NCBI GenBank assembly: GCA_049802235.1
Contig: JBARMB010000019.1
Location: forward strand, 1 to 7,021
Length of the DNA stretch: 7,021 bases
From: VBDM01 sp049802235
Lineage (GTDB): Bacteria > Pseudomonadota > Gammaproteobacteria > Burkholderiales > SG8-39
Reading direction: 5' to 3'
This document shows positions 1-6,667 of this stretch, piece after piece. The position numbers were made by a program, and so were the translations under genes. The notes under the pieces were generated by a model. The model did not search any database, had not been told where the DNA came from, and saw nothing but the letters and a program-made list of their open reading frames with translations. Each line of letters opens with the position of its first letter. Within the stretch, counting starts at the first letter, position 1.

Positions 1-353
1 GGCTTGCGCCGCGCGAGCGCGGCGGTGGGTTCGGGAGCGGGCTTCATCTCCGCGACCTCCGCCTTCGCCGCCGGCGCTGCCGGCCTGCCGCGCCGCACGG
101 CATGCTCGGTGCTCTCGCCCGGCTCGAGCAGCGTCGCCATCACGGTGCCGACCGGAACGGTTTCTCCGGGATCGAGCAGAAGCTCGAACATCGTGCCGTC
201 GCGCCAGATCTCGACGTCCACCGCGGCTTTCGACGTATCCACGACCGCGACGATCTGTCCGCGCGTCACGGCGTCGCCCGGTTTCACTTTCCACTCGAGG
301 AGCTTCCCCTGCTCCATGTCCGCGCCGAGCGAAGGCAGCTTGAATTCGATCAT
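1..353 (-). CDS. Dihydrolipoamide acyltransferase (E2) of a 2-oxoacid dehydrogenase complex, N-terminal part
   Basis: This is the 5' end of an E2 gene cut by the left edge, with about 117 codons visible. Residues 1-80 form a complete lipoyl domain, with the lipoyl-lysine at K42 in VDTSKAAVDVE. Residues 80-110 are an Ala/Pro/Glu-rich flexible linker, and the last visible residues (ALARRK) look like the approach to the peripheral subunit-binding domain. In this family the swinging lipoyl arm carries the acyl group from E1 to the E2 catalytic core, which makes acyl-CoA in the cytoplasm; the core lies outside the window. The ATG overlaps the E1-beta TGA as ATGA, and a GGAG lies 7 nt upstream, inside E1-beta, so translation is probably coupled. 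Whether the substrate is pyruvate, acetoin or another 2-oxoacid cannot be told from this part. Confidence 0.93.
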   Translation of the reverse strand, partial: MIEFKLPSLGADMEQGKLLEWKVKPGDAVTRGQIVAVVDTSKAAVDVEIWRDGTMFELLLDPGETVPVGTVMATLLEPGESTEHAVRRGRPAAPAAKAEVAEMKPAPEPTAALARRK

Positions 354-1330
354 GCGGAGACTCCGAGCACGGCTTTGGCGGCGGCGACGATTTTTTCGGT
401 TTGAGGCAGCGCCGCGTCCTCCATGTGCTTGGCGTAGGGGATGGGCACTTCCTCGCTGCACACTCGCGCCGGCGGCGCGTCCAGATCGTAAAGGGCCTTC
501 TCGGCGACTTGCGCGACGATTTCGGCGGCGAGGCTGCCGCTGCGCCAGCCTTCGTCGATCACGACCACGCGCCGGCACTTGCGCACCGAAGCGAGAATCG
601 TCTCCGTGTCCAGCGGCCGCAGCACGCGCAGATCGACGACCTCGGCATCGATTCCCTGCGCGGCGAGCTGCTCGGCCGCGGCGAGCGTCTTGGGCAACGA
701 GCCCCCATAGGTAATGAGGCTTACCGCGCTTCCGGGCCGGCGCACGGCGGCAGAGCGGATGTCCGCCGTCCACGGCTCGGGCAGATCGGCCTCCAGGTTG
801 TAGAGCTGCACGTGCTCGAAGATCACCACGGGATCGGGATCGGCGAGCGCGGGTGCGAGCATGCCGCGCGCGTCCTCGACGGTGGCGGGCGCAAGAACCT
901 TGATGCCGGGAATGTGCGCGAACCAGTTCTCCAGGCTGTGCGAATGCTGCGCAGCCACCTGCCGGCCGGCGCCGGTCGCGATGCGGATCACGATCGGCAC
1001 GGAGAACTGGCCGCCGGACATGTGGCGATAGAGCGCCGCCGTGTTCACGATCGGATCGAGCGCGAGCAGGCTGAAGTTCACCGTCATCACCTCGACGATC
1101 GGGCGCATGCCGCCGAGCGCCGCGCCGATCCCCGCGCCGACGAAAGCAAGCTCCGAGAGCGGCGCGTCGCGCACGCGCTCCGGACCGAACTCCTCCAGCA
1201 ATCCCTTGGTCACCGCGTAGGTGCCGCCGTATTTCCCGATGTCCTCGCCCATGAGGAAAACGCGCGGGTCCGCGATCAGAGCTTCGCGCAGCGCCTGGCG
1301 CATCGCCTCGCGGTAGGAAATGCGGCTCAT
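350..1330 (-). CDS. 2-oxoacid (pyruvate/acetoin-type) dehydrogenase E1 component, beta subunit
   Basis: The protein has 326 aa, the usual full length for a separate E1-beta. With E1-alpha it forms the alpha2-beta2 thiamine-diphosphate enzyme that decarboxylates the 2-oxoacid and acylates the E2 lipoyl group. Visible hallmarks are GEDIG (28-32), the ThDP-contacting Glu60 in PLSELAFVGAG, the conserved active-site His129 in AAQHSHS, and a C-terminal transketolase-type domain with a DLRVLRPLD motif. The start is ATG 1330, preceded by AGGAG at a 10-nt spacing. E1-beta is separated from E1-alpha by about 150 bp that hold an inverted-repeat element, while its stop overlaps the E2 start. Family membership is certain. 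The choice between pyruvate and acetoin dehydrogenase is open: no acoX or acoK-like gene is visible, but the acetyl-CoA synthetase neighbour fits either. Confidence 0.96.
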   Translation of the reverse strand: MSRISYREAMRQALREALIADPRVFLMGEDIGKYGGTYAVTKGLLEEFGPERVRDAPLSELAFVGAGIGAALGGMRPIVEVMTVNFSLLALDPIVNTAALYRHMSGGQFSVPIVIRIATGAGRQVAAQHSHSLENWFAHIPGIKVLAPATVEDARGMLAPALADPDPVVIFEHVQLYNLEADLPEPWTADIRSAAVRRPGSAVSLITYGGSLPKTLAAAEQLAAQGIDAEVVDLRVLRPLDTETILASVRKCRRVVVIDEGWRSGSLAAEIVAQVAEKALYDLDAPPARVCSEEVPIPYAKHMEDAALPQTEKIVAAAKAVLGVSA

Positions 1331-1336
1331 CTCAAT

Positions 1337-1486
1337 TCATCTCCTGCTTCGCGAGTTCTGCAACGATCGGCAAGGGCGGAGCAAGGGTCCCCTTGGCGCC
1401 GCGGTAGCTATCGAAGCGAGTCGCCCTGAACTCGCGAGCGGCGCAGGGAAAGCTCCACCCTTGCCGATCGTGCCCCGCTTGCTCAT
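1337..1486 (-). CDS. Possible 49-codon bridging ORF between E1-alpha and E1-beta
   Basis: An ATG overlaps the E1-alpha stop as ATGA and opens a 49-codon frame (beginning MSKRGTIGKG, ending SRSRR) that stops at 1337, 6 nt before the E1-beta ATG. Most of it is read through the inverted-repeat element at 1363-1471. The peptide is Arg/Ala/Pro-rich and resembles nothing I recognise, so it is unlikely to be a functional protein. Its position suggests it could carry terminating ribosomes from E1-alpha across the inserted element to E1-beta, whose Shine-Dalgarno AGGAG lies in the last codons of this frame. It may also be a chance open frame in GC-rich DNA. Confidence 0.3.
   Translation of the reverse strand: MSKRGTIGKGGAFPAPLASSGRLASIATAAPRGPLLRPCRSLQNSRSRR
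1363..1471. repeat. Inverted-repeat element (MITE/REP-like) between E1-alpha and E1-beta
   Basis: The arms at 1363-1382 (ACGATCGGCAAGGGCGGAGC) and 1452-1471 are inverted copies over 20 bp with one mismatch. The interior contains further palindromes: CAAGGG-TC-CCCTTG at 1382-1395 (overlapping the left arm by one base) and a GCGAGT/ACTCGC hairpin at 1416-1435 that runs into CTCGCGAG. The unit of about 109 bp fills most of the only real gap in an otherwise overlapping operon. It has the build of a small non-autonomous mobile element or an extragenic structured repeat. No clear target-site duplication is visible, and it has no coding capacity of its own apart from the bridging frame. Confidence 0.65.
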
Positions 1487-2486
1487 GCTGGCGCCCCCGA
1501 TCCGGTCAGGTCGCGCGCGAGATCCTCGATCGGCTCCCAGGTGCCGGCCTCGGCGAATGCGACCGCGCGCGCCACTTCCGCATTCGCCGCCGCATCGAGC
1601 GCGAGGAACTGCTCTTCGGTGAGCTTGCCCTCGGCCTTCAAACGGGCGGAGAAAGTGTGCAGCGGCCCGCGCGTTTTCCATTCCTCGACCTCGCGCTTGT
1701 CGCGATAGAGCTCGGCATCGAACATCGAGTGCGCGCGGTACCGGTAGGTCTGATACTCGACGAAGAAGGGACCGTTGCCGTCGCGCACCTGCTGCTGCGC
1801 CCGCCGGGTCGCCTCGTGCACGGCGACGATGTCCTGCCCGTCGGCCTTGAGCGTCGCCGTGCCGTACGCCGCGGCCTTGACGCACAGGTCGGTCTGGGAT
1901 TCGGAGCGCGCGAGCGCCGTCCCCATCGCGTACAGATTGTTCTCGCAGCAGAAGAGCACCGGCAGCTTCCACAGCGCGGCGAGATTCATCGATTCGTGGA
2001 ACGCGCCCTCGGCGACCGCGCCTTCGCCGAAAAAGCAGGCGGTGACGCGCTGCACGCCCTGCATCCTGTCGGCGAGCGCGAGTCCGACGGCGAGCGGCAA
2101 TCCGCCGCCGACGATCGCATTGCCGCCGAAAAGCCGCGCCTTCGCGTCGAACAGGTGCATCGATCCGCCGCGGCCGCGCGAGCAGCCTTCGCGCTTGCCG
2201 TACATCTCCGCCATGATTCGCTCCATCGGCATGCCGCGCACCAGCGCGTGGCCGTGCTCGCGGTAGGTGGCGACGATGTTGTCCTCCGGCCTGAGCGCGT
2301 GCAGCGCGCCGACGGCGACCGCTTCCTCGCCGATGTACAGGTGAAGGAAGCCGCGGATCTTGCCCTCGCCGTAGAGCTCGGCGGATTTTTCCTCGAGCCG
2401 GCGGATGCGCAGCATGTCGGCGAGCAATTTGAGCGCGAACTCGCGCTCGTAGGGAACCGGACCCGAGGGCGGAGGCGCGATAGTCA

Positions 2487-2490
<4 letters not shown>
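1483..2490 (-). CDS. 2-oxoacid (pyruvate/acetoin-type) dehydrogenase E1 component, alpha subunit
   Basis: The protein has 335 aa, typical for a free-standing E1-alpha. The ThDP/Mg-binding motif is at 155-185 (GEGAVAEG, then ENN), with Glu in place of the usual Asp of GDG. Other family marks are the YREHGHAL segment (76-83), a GRGGSMH segment (106-112), and the YRYRAHSMFD loop near residues 265-275, which corresponds to the regulatory/active-site loop of E1-alpha. The frame stays open far upstream, but the real start is ATG 2490 (or the adjacent ATG 2487): the AcsA stop overlaps it as ATGA, and the MTIAPPPSGPVPYERE N-terminus leads straight into the conserved fold. The preceding GAGGCGGGGGG is a usable ribosome site. 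It pairs with the E1-beta gene downstream. Confidence 0.96.
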
Positions 2491-4217
<1,727 letters not shown>

Positions 4218-4298
4218 GCCGGAGGCGCCCTTGCGGATGACGGCGGGCCGTTTCACGAGATTTTCTGCTGTTGTCCAGCGGTGACCGGGCGCGGTCGC

Positions 4299-4658
4299 TC
4301 AGCCTGCGCCCGTCGGAGTGTGCGTCTTGACGTCGCCGCGCCGGCGGCGGGCATGGTCTTCGAGCTGGCGGCGCGCCGCGTCGAACGCATCGCGCAGCGC
4401 GACATAGACGTCTTCGCTGTGGTCGCGGTTGACGGCGATTTCGGCCTCCGGCACCTTGATGTCGATGCGTACCACGAACTCCTTGCCCCGTTGTTTATGC
4501 TGGGCCGGAAGCTCCACCACCACGCGGCAGCTCATGATGTGCGGATGGAACTGCTCGAGCTTGGCTGCCTTTTCGCGGATTGCGGCTTCGATGGCGTCGG
4601 ACTGCGCGATGCCGCGGAGCGTGATCTGCAATGGAATTTGCATGGTGTTTATCTCCAT
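4299..4658 (-). CDS. HPF/RaiA-family ribosome hibernation (sigma-54 modulation) protein
   Basis: The protein has 119 aa with the S30AE fold pattern: a beta strand MQIPLQITLRG, a helix DAIEAAIREKAAKLEQF (21-37), the strand pair SCRVVVELPAQHK and KEFVVRIDIKVP, and a C-terminal helix EDVYVALRDAFDAARRQLEDHARRR (82-106). Short HPF-type proteins bind the 30S decoding region in stalled or starved cells and hold ribosomes inactive. This one lacks the dimerising tail of long HPF. ATG 4658 has AAGGA 8 nt upstream. A second start, ATG 4643 (114 aa, MQIPLQI), has its own GGAG at 8 nt and matches the usual N-terminus of this family. An Anr/FNR-type box lies 48-61 bp upstream of ATG 4658, so low oxygen is the likely signal. 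The gene precedes acsA on the same strand. Confidence 0.9.
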   Translation of the reverse strand: MEINTMQIPLQITLRGIAQSDAIEAAIREKAAKLEQFHPHIMSCRVVVELPAQHKQRGKEFVVRIDIKVPEAEIAVNRDHSEDVYVALRDAFDAARRQLEDHARRRRGDVKTHTPTGAG

Positions 4659-4956
4659 GAGTTTTCCTTCACCGAACACGCTAACCGCAGCGAGGGAGCC
4701 GCCGTTTGACCCAAATCAAACTGTGGCGCGCTTTGCCCGATGGGGCCTTTCGGAACGATTCGCCGCGGCCGCCGGATTTTAAGGACGGGGTAGCGGCCGA
4801 AGCCGGCGGGAATAGGCCGGCCCGCGTTGCTTCCGCGGTCCGGCCGTCCACCGCTCGAGCTCGGGACCGCAATTGCTGCGCTCGCGCGTCTGAGCGGATG
4901 TCCGCCGGATATCCGCTTGCCGAACCAGCGGGTTCTCTTCACACCGCGACCGGACT
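4659..4956. other. Intergenic region upstream of the HPF gene
   Basis: About 300 bp of GC-rich DNA separate the HPF start from the SPW terminator. Apart from the Anr/FNR-type box near its left end, I see only small GC-rich palindromes, for example GCGGA-TG-TCCGC near 4894-4905. Open frames crossing it show no protein-like pattern, and I find no gene or RNA here. Confidence 0.6.
4706..4719 (-). promoter_or_regulatory. Anr/FNR-type box upstream of the HPF gene
   Basis: On the minus strand the site reads TTGAT-TTGG-GTCAA, which fits the Anr/FNR consensus TTGAT-N4-ATCAA with one change; TTGAT-N4-GTCAA is a common natural variant. Its centre (4712.5) puts a class II start, about 41.5 bp downstream, near 4671. 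The -10 region then falls on the TTAGCG/TAGCGT around 4678-4684, which is a weak match. That start would leave only about 13 nt before ATG 4658 but about 28 nt before ATG 4643. Binding and oxygen control are inferred from the motif and its position. Confidence 0.65.
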
Positions 4957-4981
4957 AAAAAGGGCCCGAATGGGCCCTTTC
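4957..4981 (-). terminator. Intrinsic terminator downstream of the SPW gene
   Basis: A perfect 9-bp stem AAAGGGCCC / GGGCCCTTT (4959-4967 and 4972-4980) encloses a 4-nt loop. On the minus strand the stem runs into a TTTTT tract, and it lies about 40 nt after the SPW stop codon. The plus-strand side has only a short TTTC, so its main direction is minus. Confidence 0.88.
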
Positions 4982-5020
4982 TTGACGCTGCGGCGTGTGC
5001 ACTCCCGCGGGCCCGGCGGA

Positions 5021-5395
5021 TCAATGCGGCTTCGGTTGCTGCTGCTCAGACCCGATCCCCGCGAATCCCAGATGTTTCAGCGCCCACAATGCGATTCCTG
5101 TGACGAGGAAACCCGAAATCAAGGCATTCAGCGTCGCCGCCATGTTGTCGGAGTAGCCCCATGCCCAAGGCGATATCATCAATAACAGTCCGAGCACCAG
5201 CTCGACCCACTCCTCAATCTCGCTGGGCAGAACAAGATCTTCGAACGAAAACATCAGAACTCCTATTCCGACCACAATCGCGCTCCAGCCCGCCGCTTCC
5301 AGCGGACCCGTATATCCGAGCACCCACGGAGATATGCATAGCCATAAACCAATTACAATTTCGATCCGGTCCTGCCATCGATTGACGTTTTCCAC
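5021..5395 (-). CDS. SPW-repeat small integral membrane protein
   Basis: The protein has 124 aa with two copies of the SPW repeat: WLCISPWVLGY (18-28) and LMISPWAWGYSD (72-83). Each is preceded by a Trp/Glu-containing amphipathic start (NRWQDRIEIVIG and EEWVELVLG). Four hydrophobic segments are visible at roughly 11-25, 35-51, 64-80 and 91-109, so this is an inner-membrane protein with a short polar C-tail rich in Gln and Pro. The start is the GTG at 5395: a consensus AGGAGG lies 5 nt upstream, and the next residues (ENVNRWQD) match the usual SPW N-terminus. Longer starts at 5419, 5455 or 5458 lack such a site. It is a single-gene unit, with a perfect FNR-type box about 100 bp upstream of the start and a strong terminator after it. 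The biochemical role of SPW proteins is not known. Confidence 0.88.
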   Translation of the reverse strand: MENVNRWQDRIEIVIGLWLCISPWVLGYTGPLEAAGWSAIVVGIGVLMFSFEDLVLPSEIEEWVELVLGLLLMISPWAWGYSDNMAATLNALISGFLVTGIALWALKHLGFAGIGSEQQQPKPH

Positions 5396-5400
5396 GGTCA

Positions 5401-5406
5401 CCTCCT
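5401..5406 (-). promoter_or_regulatory. Consensus Shine-Dalgarno fixing the SPW start
   Basis: On the minus strand AGGAGG (continuing as AGGAGGTGA) lies 5 nt before GTG 5395. It is the strongest ribosome-binding site in the window, and it moves the start 21 codons inside the longest open frame. Confidence 0.85.
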
Positions 5407-5493
5407 GTTGAAACGACATGGCTTCCAGTGACGCAAGCAAACCCACCACTCGCATCACAAAAATACCTTTACCATCTCTTTGGCGGCTGTGTT

Positions 5494-5507
5494 TTGATAG
5501 AAATCAA
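5494..5507 (-). promoter_or_regulatory. Perfect FNR/Anr-type box upstream of the SPW gene
   Basis: TTGAT-AGAA-ATCAA is a 10/10 match to the FNR/Anr half-site consensus with the correct 4-bp centre. The centre at 5500.5 predicts a class II start near 5459. The -10 region there (minus strand TAAAGG then TATTTT, 5471-5460) is AT-rich and plausible. The leader to GTG 5395 would be about 64 nt. This implies activation when oxygen is low; the binding itself is not shown. Confidence 0.72.
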
Positions 5508-5699
5508 CCCATGCTCATAAACAGGGCGTGGACGCTGTTCCGCCGGTAGGCGTCCCCTGACCGCGCACGCAGGACAGCTAGATAACCGAACCACCCAAGA
5601 CTAATGGGGACGTTCGCCAATTTCTCGCGGCGTTTGGCCTGGCTGTTTGCTGAGGTACTTGGCGGCGAAATCATGGGGGTCGAGATTTTCTTAAACGGC
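5508..5699. other. Intergenic region between the LAGLIDADG gene and the SPW promoter
   Basis: I see no start-bearing gene here. A GGACGC/GCGTCC stem at 5530-5555 is present. On the minus strand, immediately after the LAGLIDADG stop and in the same frame, a 29-codon stretch (5690-5604, stop at 5601) reads like protein (LDPHDFAAKYLSKQPGQ) but has no start codon and follows two stops. It may be a remnant of an older gene end or chance. Confidence 0.45.
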
Positions 5700-6182
5700 T
5701 CAAGTCAAGTTTGCTCTGTCATTTGCGGATCGCGGCAGACTTCGTTGAGCAGGAAGTACACCGAGCAATTGACGCTCAAACTCCTCTCTTTGCCGCTTCA
5801 TCTTCTGGGTGTATTTGCCGTTGCGAGGCGTCAGGCGAACGTAGTCGCGCAGCACCAGCTTTGCGCGTTTGGATTTGTAAGTCCGAAGGTACGGTGCGAT
5901 CTGCGCCAGTAGCGACAGCGCTTGCCGGCCGTTGATCTGATAGGTGAAGCTGGGAGAGTGTTTTTCGCTGTAAGTGCGCTTTGTCGTGATGTGGCCTGCG
6001 CCCACGATGCGGCGGACGAATTCCAGAAGCGGAAGCTCCGTGTTGCTGATGCTCAGCACCAGGCGCCGATTTTCATTGCGATGCTGAGCCGTCAAGGTGA
6101 CTGTGCCTTCGCCATCGACCAGCCCCCCGAGATACGCCGCGTCGCATGGGTCAAGGGTTCCGACTTTGCGATAGGCCGCCAT
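5700..6182 (-). CDS. Free-standing LAGLIDADG-type homing-endonuclease-like protein
   Basis: The protein has 160 aa with one LAGLIDADG-type motif, YLGGLVDGEG (17-26), in which Glu25 takes the place of the metal-binding acidic residue. After it come strand-rich DNA-contact regions (GTVTLTAQHRNENRRLVLSI), NTELPLLEFVRRIVGAGHI (48-66), and QALSLLAQIAPYLRTYKSKR (87-106), the usual second-half pattern of single-motif members. One motif per chain implies action as a homodimer, as in the family. The tail (120-160) is basic and low in structure. No intein junctions or surrounding split gene are visible, so it appears free-standing. The start is ATG 6182; no good Shine-Dalgarno is present, and a LexA-like CTG-N10-CAG site abuts it. 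Base composition is AT-richer than the operon to the left, consistent with a mobile origin. Whether it cuts DNA or has become a regulator is not decidable here. Confidence 0.78.
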   Translation of the reverse strand: MAAYRKVGTLDPCDAAYLGGLVDGEGTVTLTAQHRNENRRLVLSISNTELPLLEFVRRIVGAGHITTKRTYSEKHSPSFTYQINGRQALSLLAQIAPYLRTYKSKRAKLVLRDYVRLTPRNGKYTQKMKRQREEFERQLLGVLPAQRSLPRSANDRANLT

Positions 6183-6183
6183 A

Positions 6184-6199
6184 CTGTATAAGCATCCAG
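6184..6199. promoter_or_regulatory. LexA-like site at the LAGLIDADG start
   Basis: CTG-TATAAGCATC-CAG matches the CTG-N10-CAG core of the proteobacterial SOS box, and 14 of 20 positions agree with the extended enteric consensus. It begins 2 bp upstream of ATG 6182, a position where a repressor would block transcription or translation start. An ATAAGC/GCTTAT inverted repeat (6188-6206) overlaps it, so another dyad-binding factor is possible. Confidence 0.35.
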
Positions 6200-6257
6200 C
6201 TTATGTACTTGACAAAGACAAATCAAACAGCCCAAACTTCCTGCCGACAGGCCGGAT

Positions 6258-6289
6258 AGGGGTGTGCTATGCCGGGCGCCCCTGTTTTT
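6258..6289 (+). terminator. Plus-strand terminator-like hairpin
   Basis: AGGGGTGT (6258-6265) can pair with GCGCCCCT (6276-6283) through six Watson-Crick and two G-U pairs, around a 10-nt loop and followed by GTTTTTA. No plus-strand gene lies just upstream, so it may end a short non-coding transcript or be a remnant. The stem is moderate. Confidence 0.4.
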
Positions 6290-6292
6290 ACG

Positions 6293-6313
6293 GAAGCGCT
6301 TTCTGAAGCGCTT
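6293..6313. repeat. GAAGCGCTT tandem repeat forming a palindrome
   Basis: GAAGCGCTT occurs twice with a 3-bp spacer (6293-6301 and 6305-6313). Because AAGCGCTT is its own reverse complement, the pair can also form an 8-bp hairpin with a TCTG loop. There is no T tract on either strand, so it is not a classical terminator. It lies 70-90 bp after the stop of the 90-aa gene, where it could stabilise the mRNA 3' end or serve as a protein-binding site. Confidence 0.5.
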
Positions 6314-6382
6314 GGGACGTTAGTCTGGTGGGTGGATACCGCGCTTCGGCTAAAGCCTGTGGAACCTGGTTATTGCGTCGTT

Positions 6383-6655
6383 CTAGAGATTGATCCCGGC
6401 GAAGATTGCGACGGCGCAGGCTTGCAACGCTACGTAACTCGGCTCAAGCCCTGCCGTCCGGCAATAGCGGGTGAAATCATCGTAGTGGATGATCACCTTA
6501 TTAATCAGTTGCCCTTGCGCGATGCGATCAGAGTCCTCTTGCAAGCGATATTTGATCCAGTCGTAATAGGAACCGGGAAGGCGATTATCGCTCGGGATGG
6601 CCTTTACAAAGGAATCGTATTCTTCCCGCTCAATCACAATCGAAACGTGAGCCAT
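6383..6655 (-). CDS. Hypothetical protein, 90 aa
   Basis: I do not recognise this family. The protein begins MAHVSIVIEREEYDSF, then PGSYYDWIKYRLQEDSDRIAQGQ (27-49). Next come a strand INKVIIHYDDFTRYC (51-65) and a helix/hydrophobic end AGLEPSYVALQACAVAIFAGINL (68-90). The look is of a compact soluble alpha/beta protein, with a hydrophobic C-terminus that is short for a membrane anchor. The start ATG 6655 has AGGGG about 5 nt upstream. It follows the 48-aa gene by 12 nt on the same strand, so the two are very probably co-transcribed. A 132-codon frame runs antisense across it, but composition and the ribosome site favour this strand. The small size, tight pairing and accessory setting resemble two-gene modules such as toxin-antitoxin pairs, but no motif supports that. 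Confidence 0.65.
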   Translation of the reverse strand: MAHVSIVIEREEYDSFVKAIPSDNRLPGSYYDWIKYRLQEDSDRIAQGQLINKVIIHYDDFTRYCRTAGLEPSYVALQACAVAIFAGINL

Positions 6656-6667
6656 TTTGCCCCCTAA

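Noticed and set aside
401..1429. Long plus-strand frame opposite E1-beta
   Set aside because: This is a shadow frame typical of GC-rich coding DNA, dominated by Arg, His and Ala with no family pattern. Similar long frames opposite E1-alpha and acsA (1657-2649 and 2646-3902) were rejected for the same reason.
4281..4298. Hairpin after the HPF stop as a terminator
   Set aside because: The stem GACCG/CGGTC is short and has no T tract on the minus strand, so read-through into acsA is more likely.
5530..5555. GGACGC/GCGTCC stem as a tRNA or riboswitch part
   Set aside because: No cloverleaf arms, anticodon loop or known aptamer core could be found around it.
5700..6182. LAGLIDADG gene as part of an intein or group I intron
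   Set aside because: No intein splice-junction residues, no split host gene and no recognisable intron core pairing were seen around it.
6269..6667. 132-codon plus-strand frame with an AGGGG before its ATG
   Set aside because: It is antisense to the 90-aa minus gene, which has a better protein pattern and sits in a tight two-gene unit. Its ATG falls in the loop of the terminator-like hairpin.
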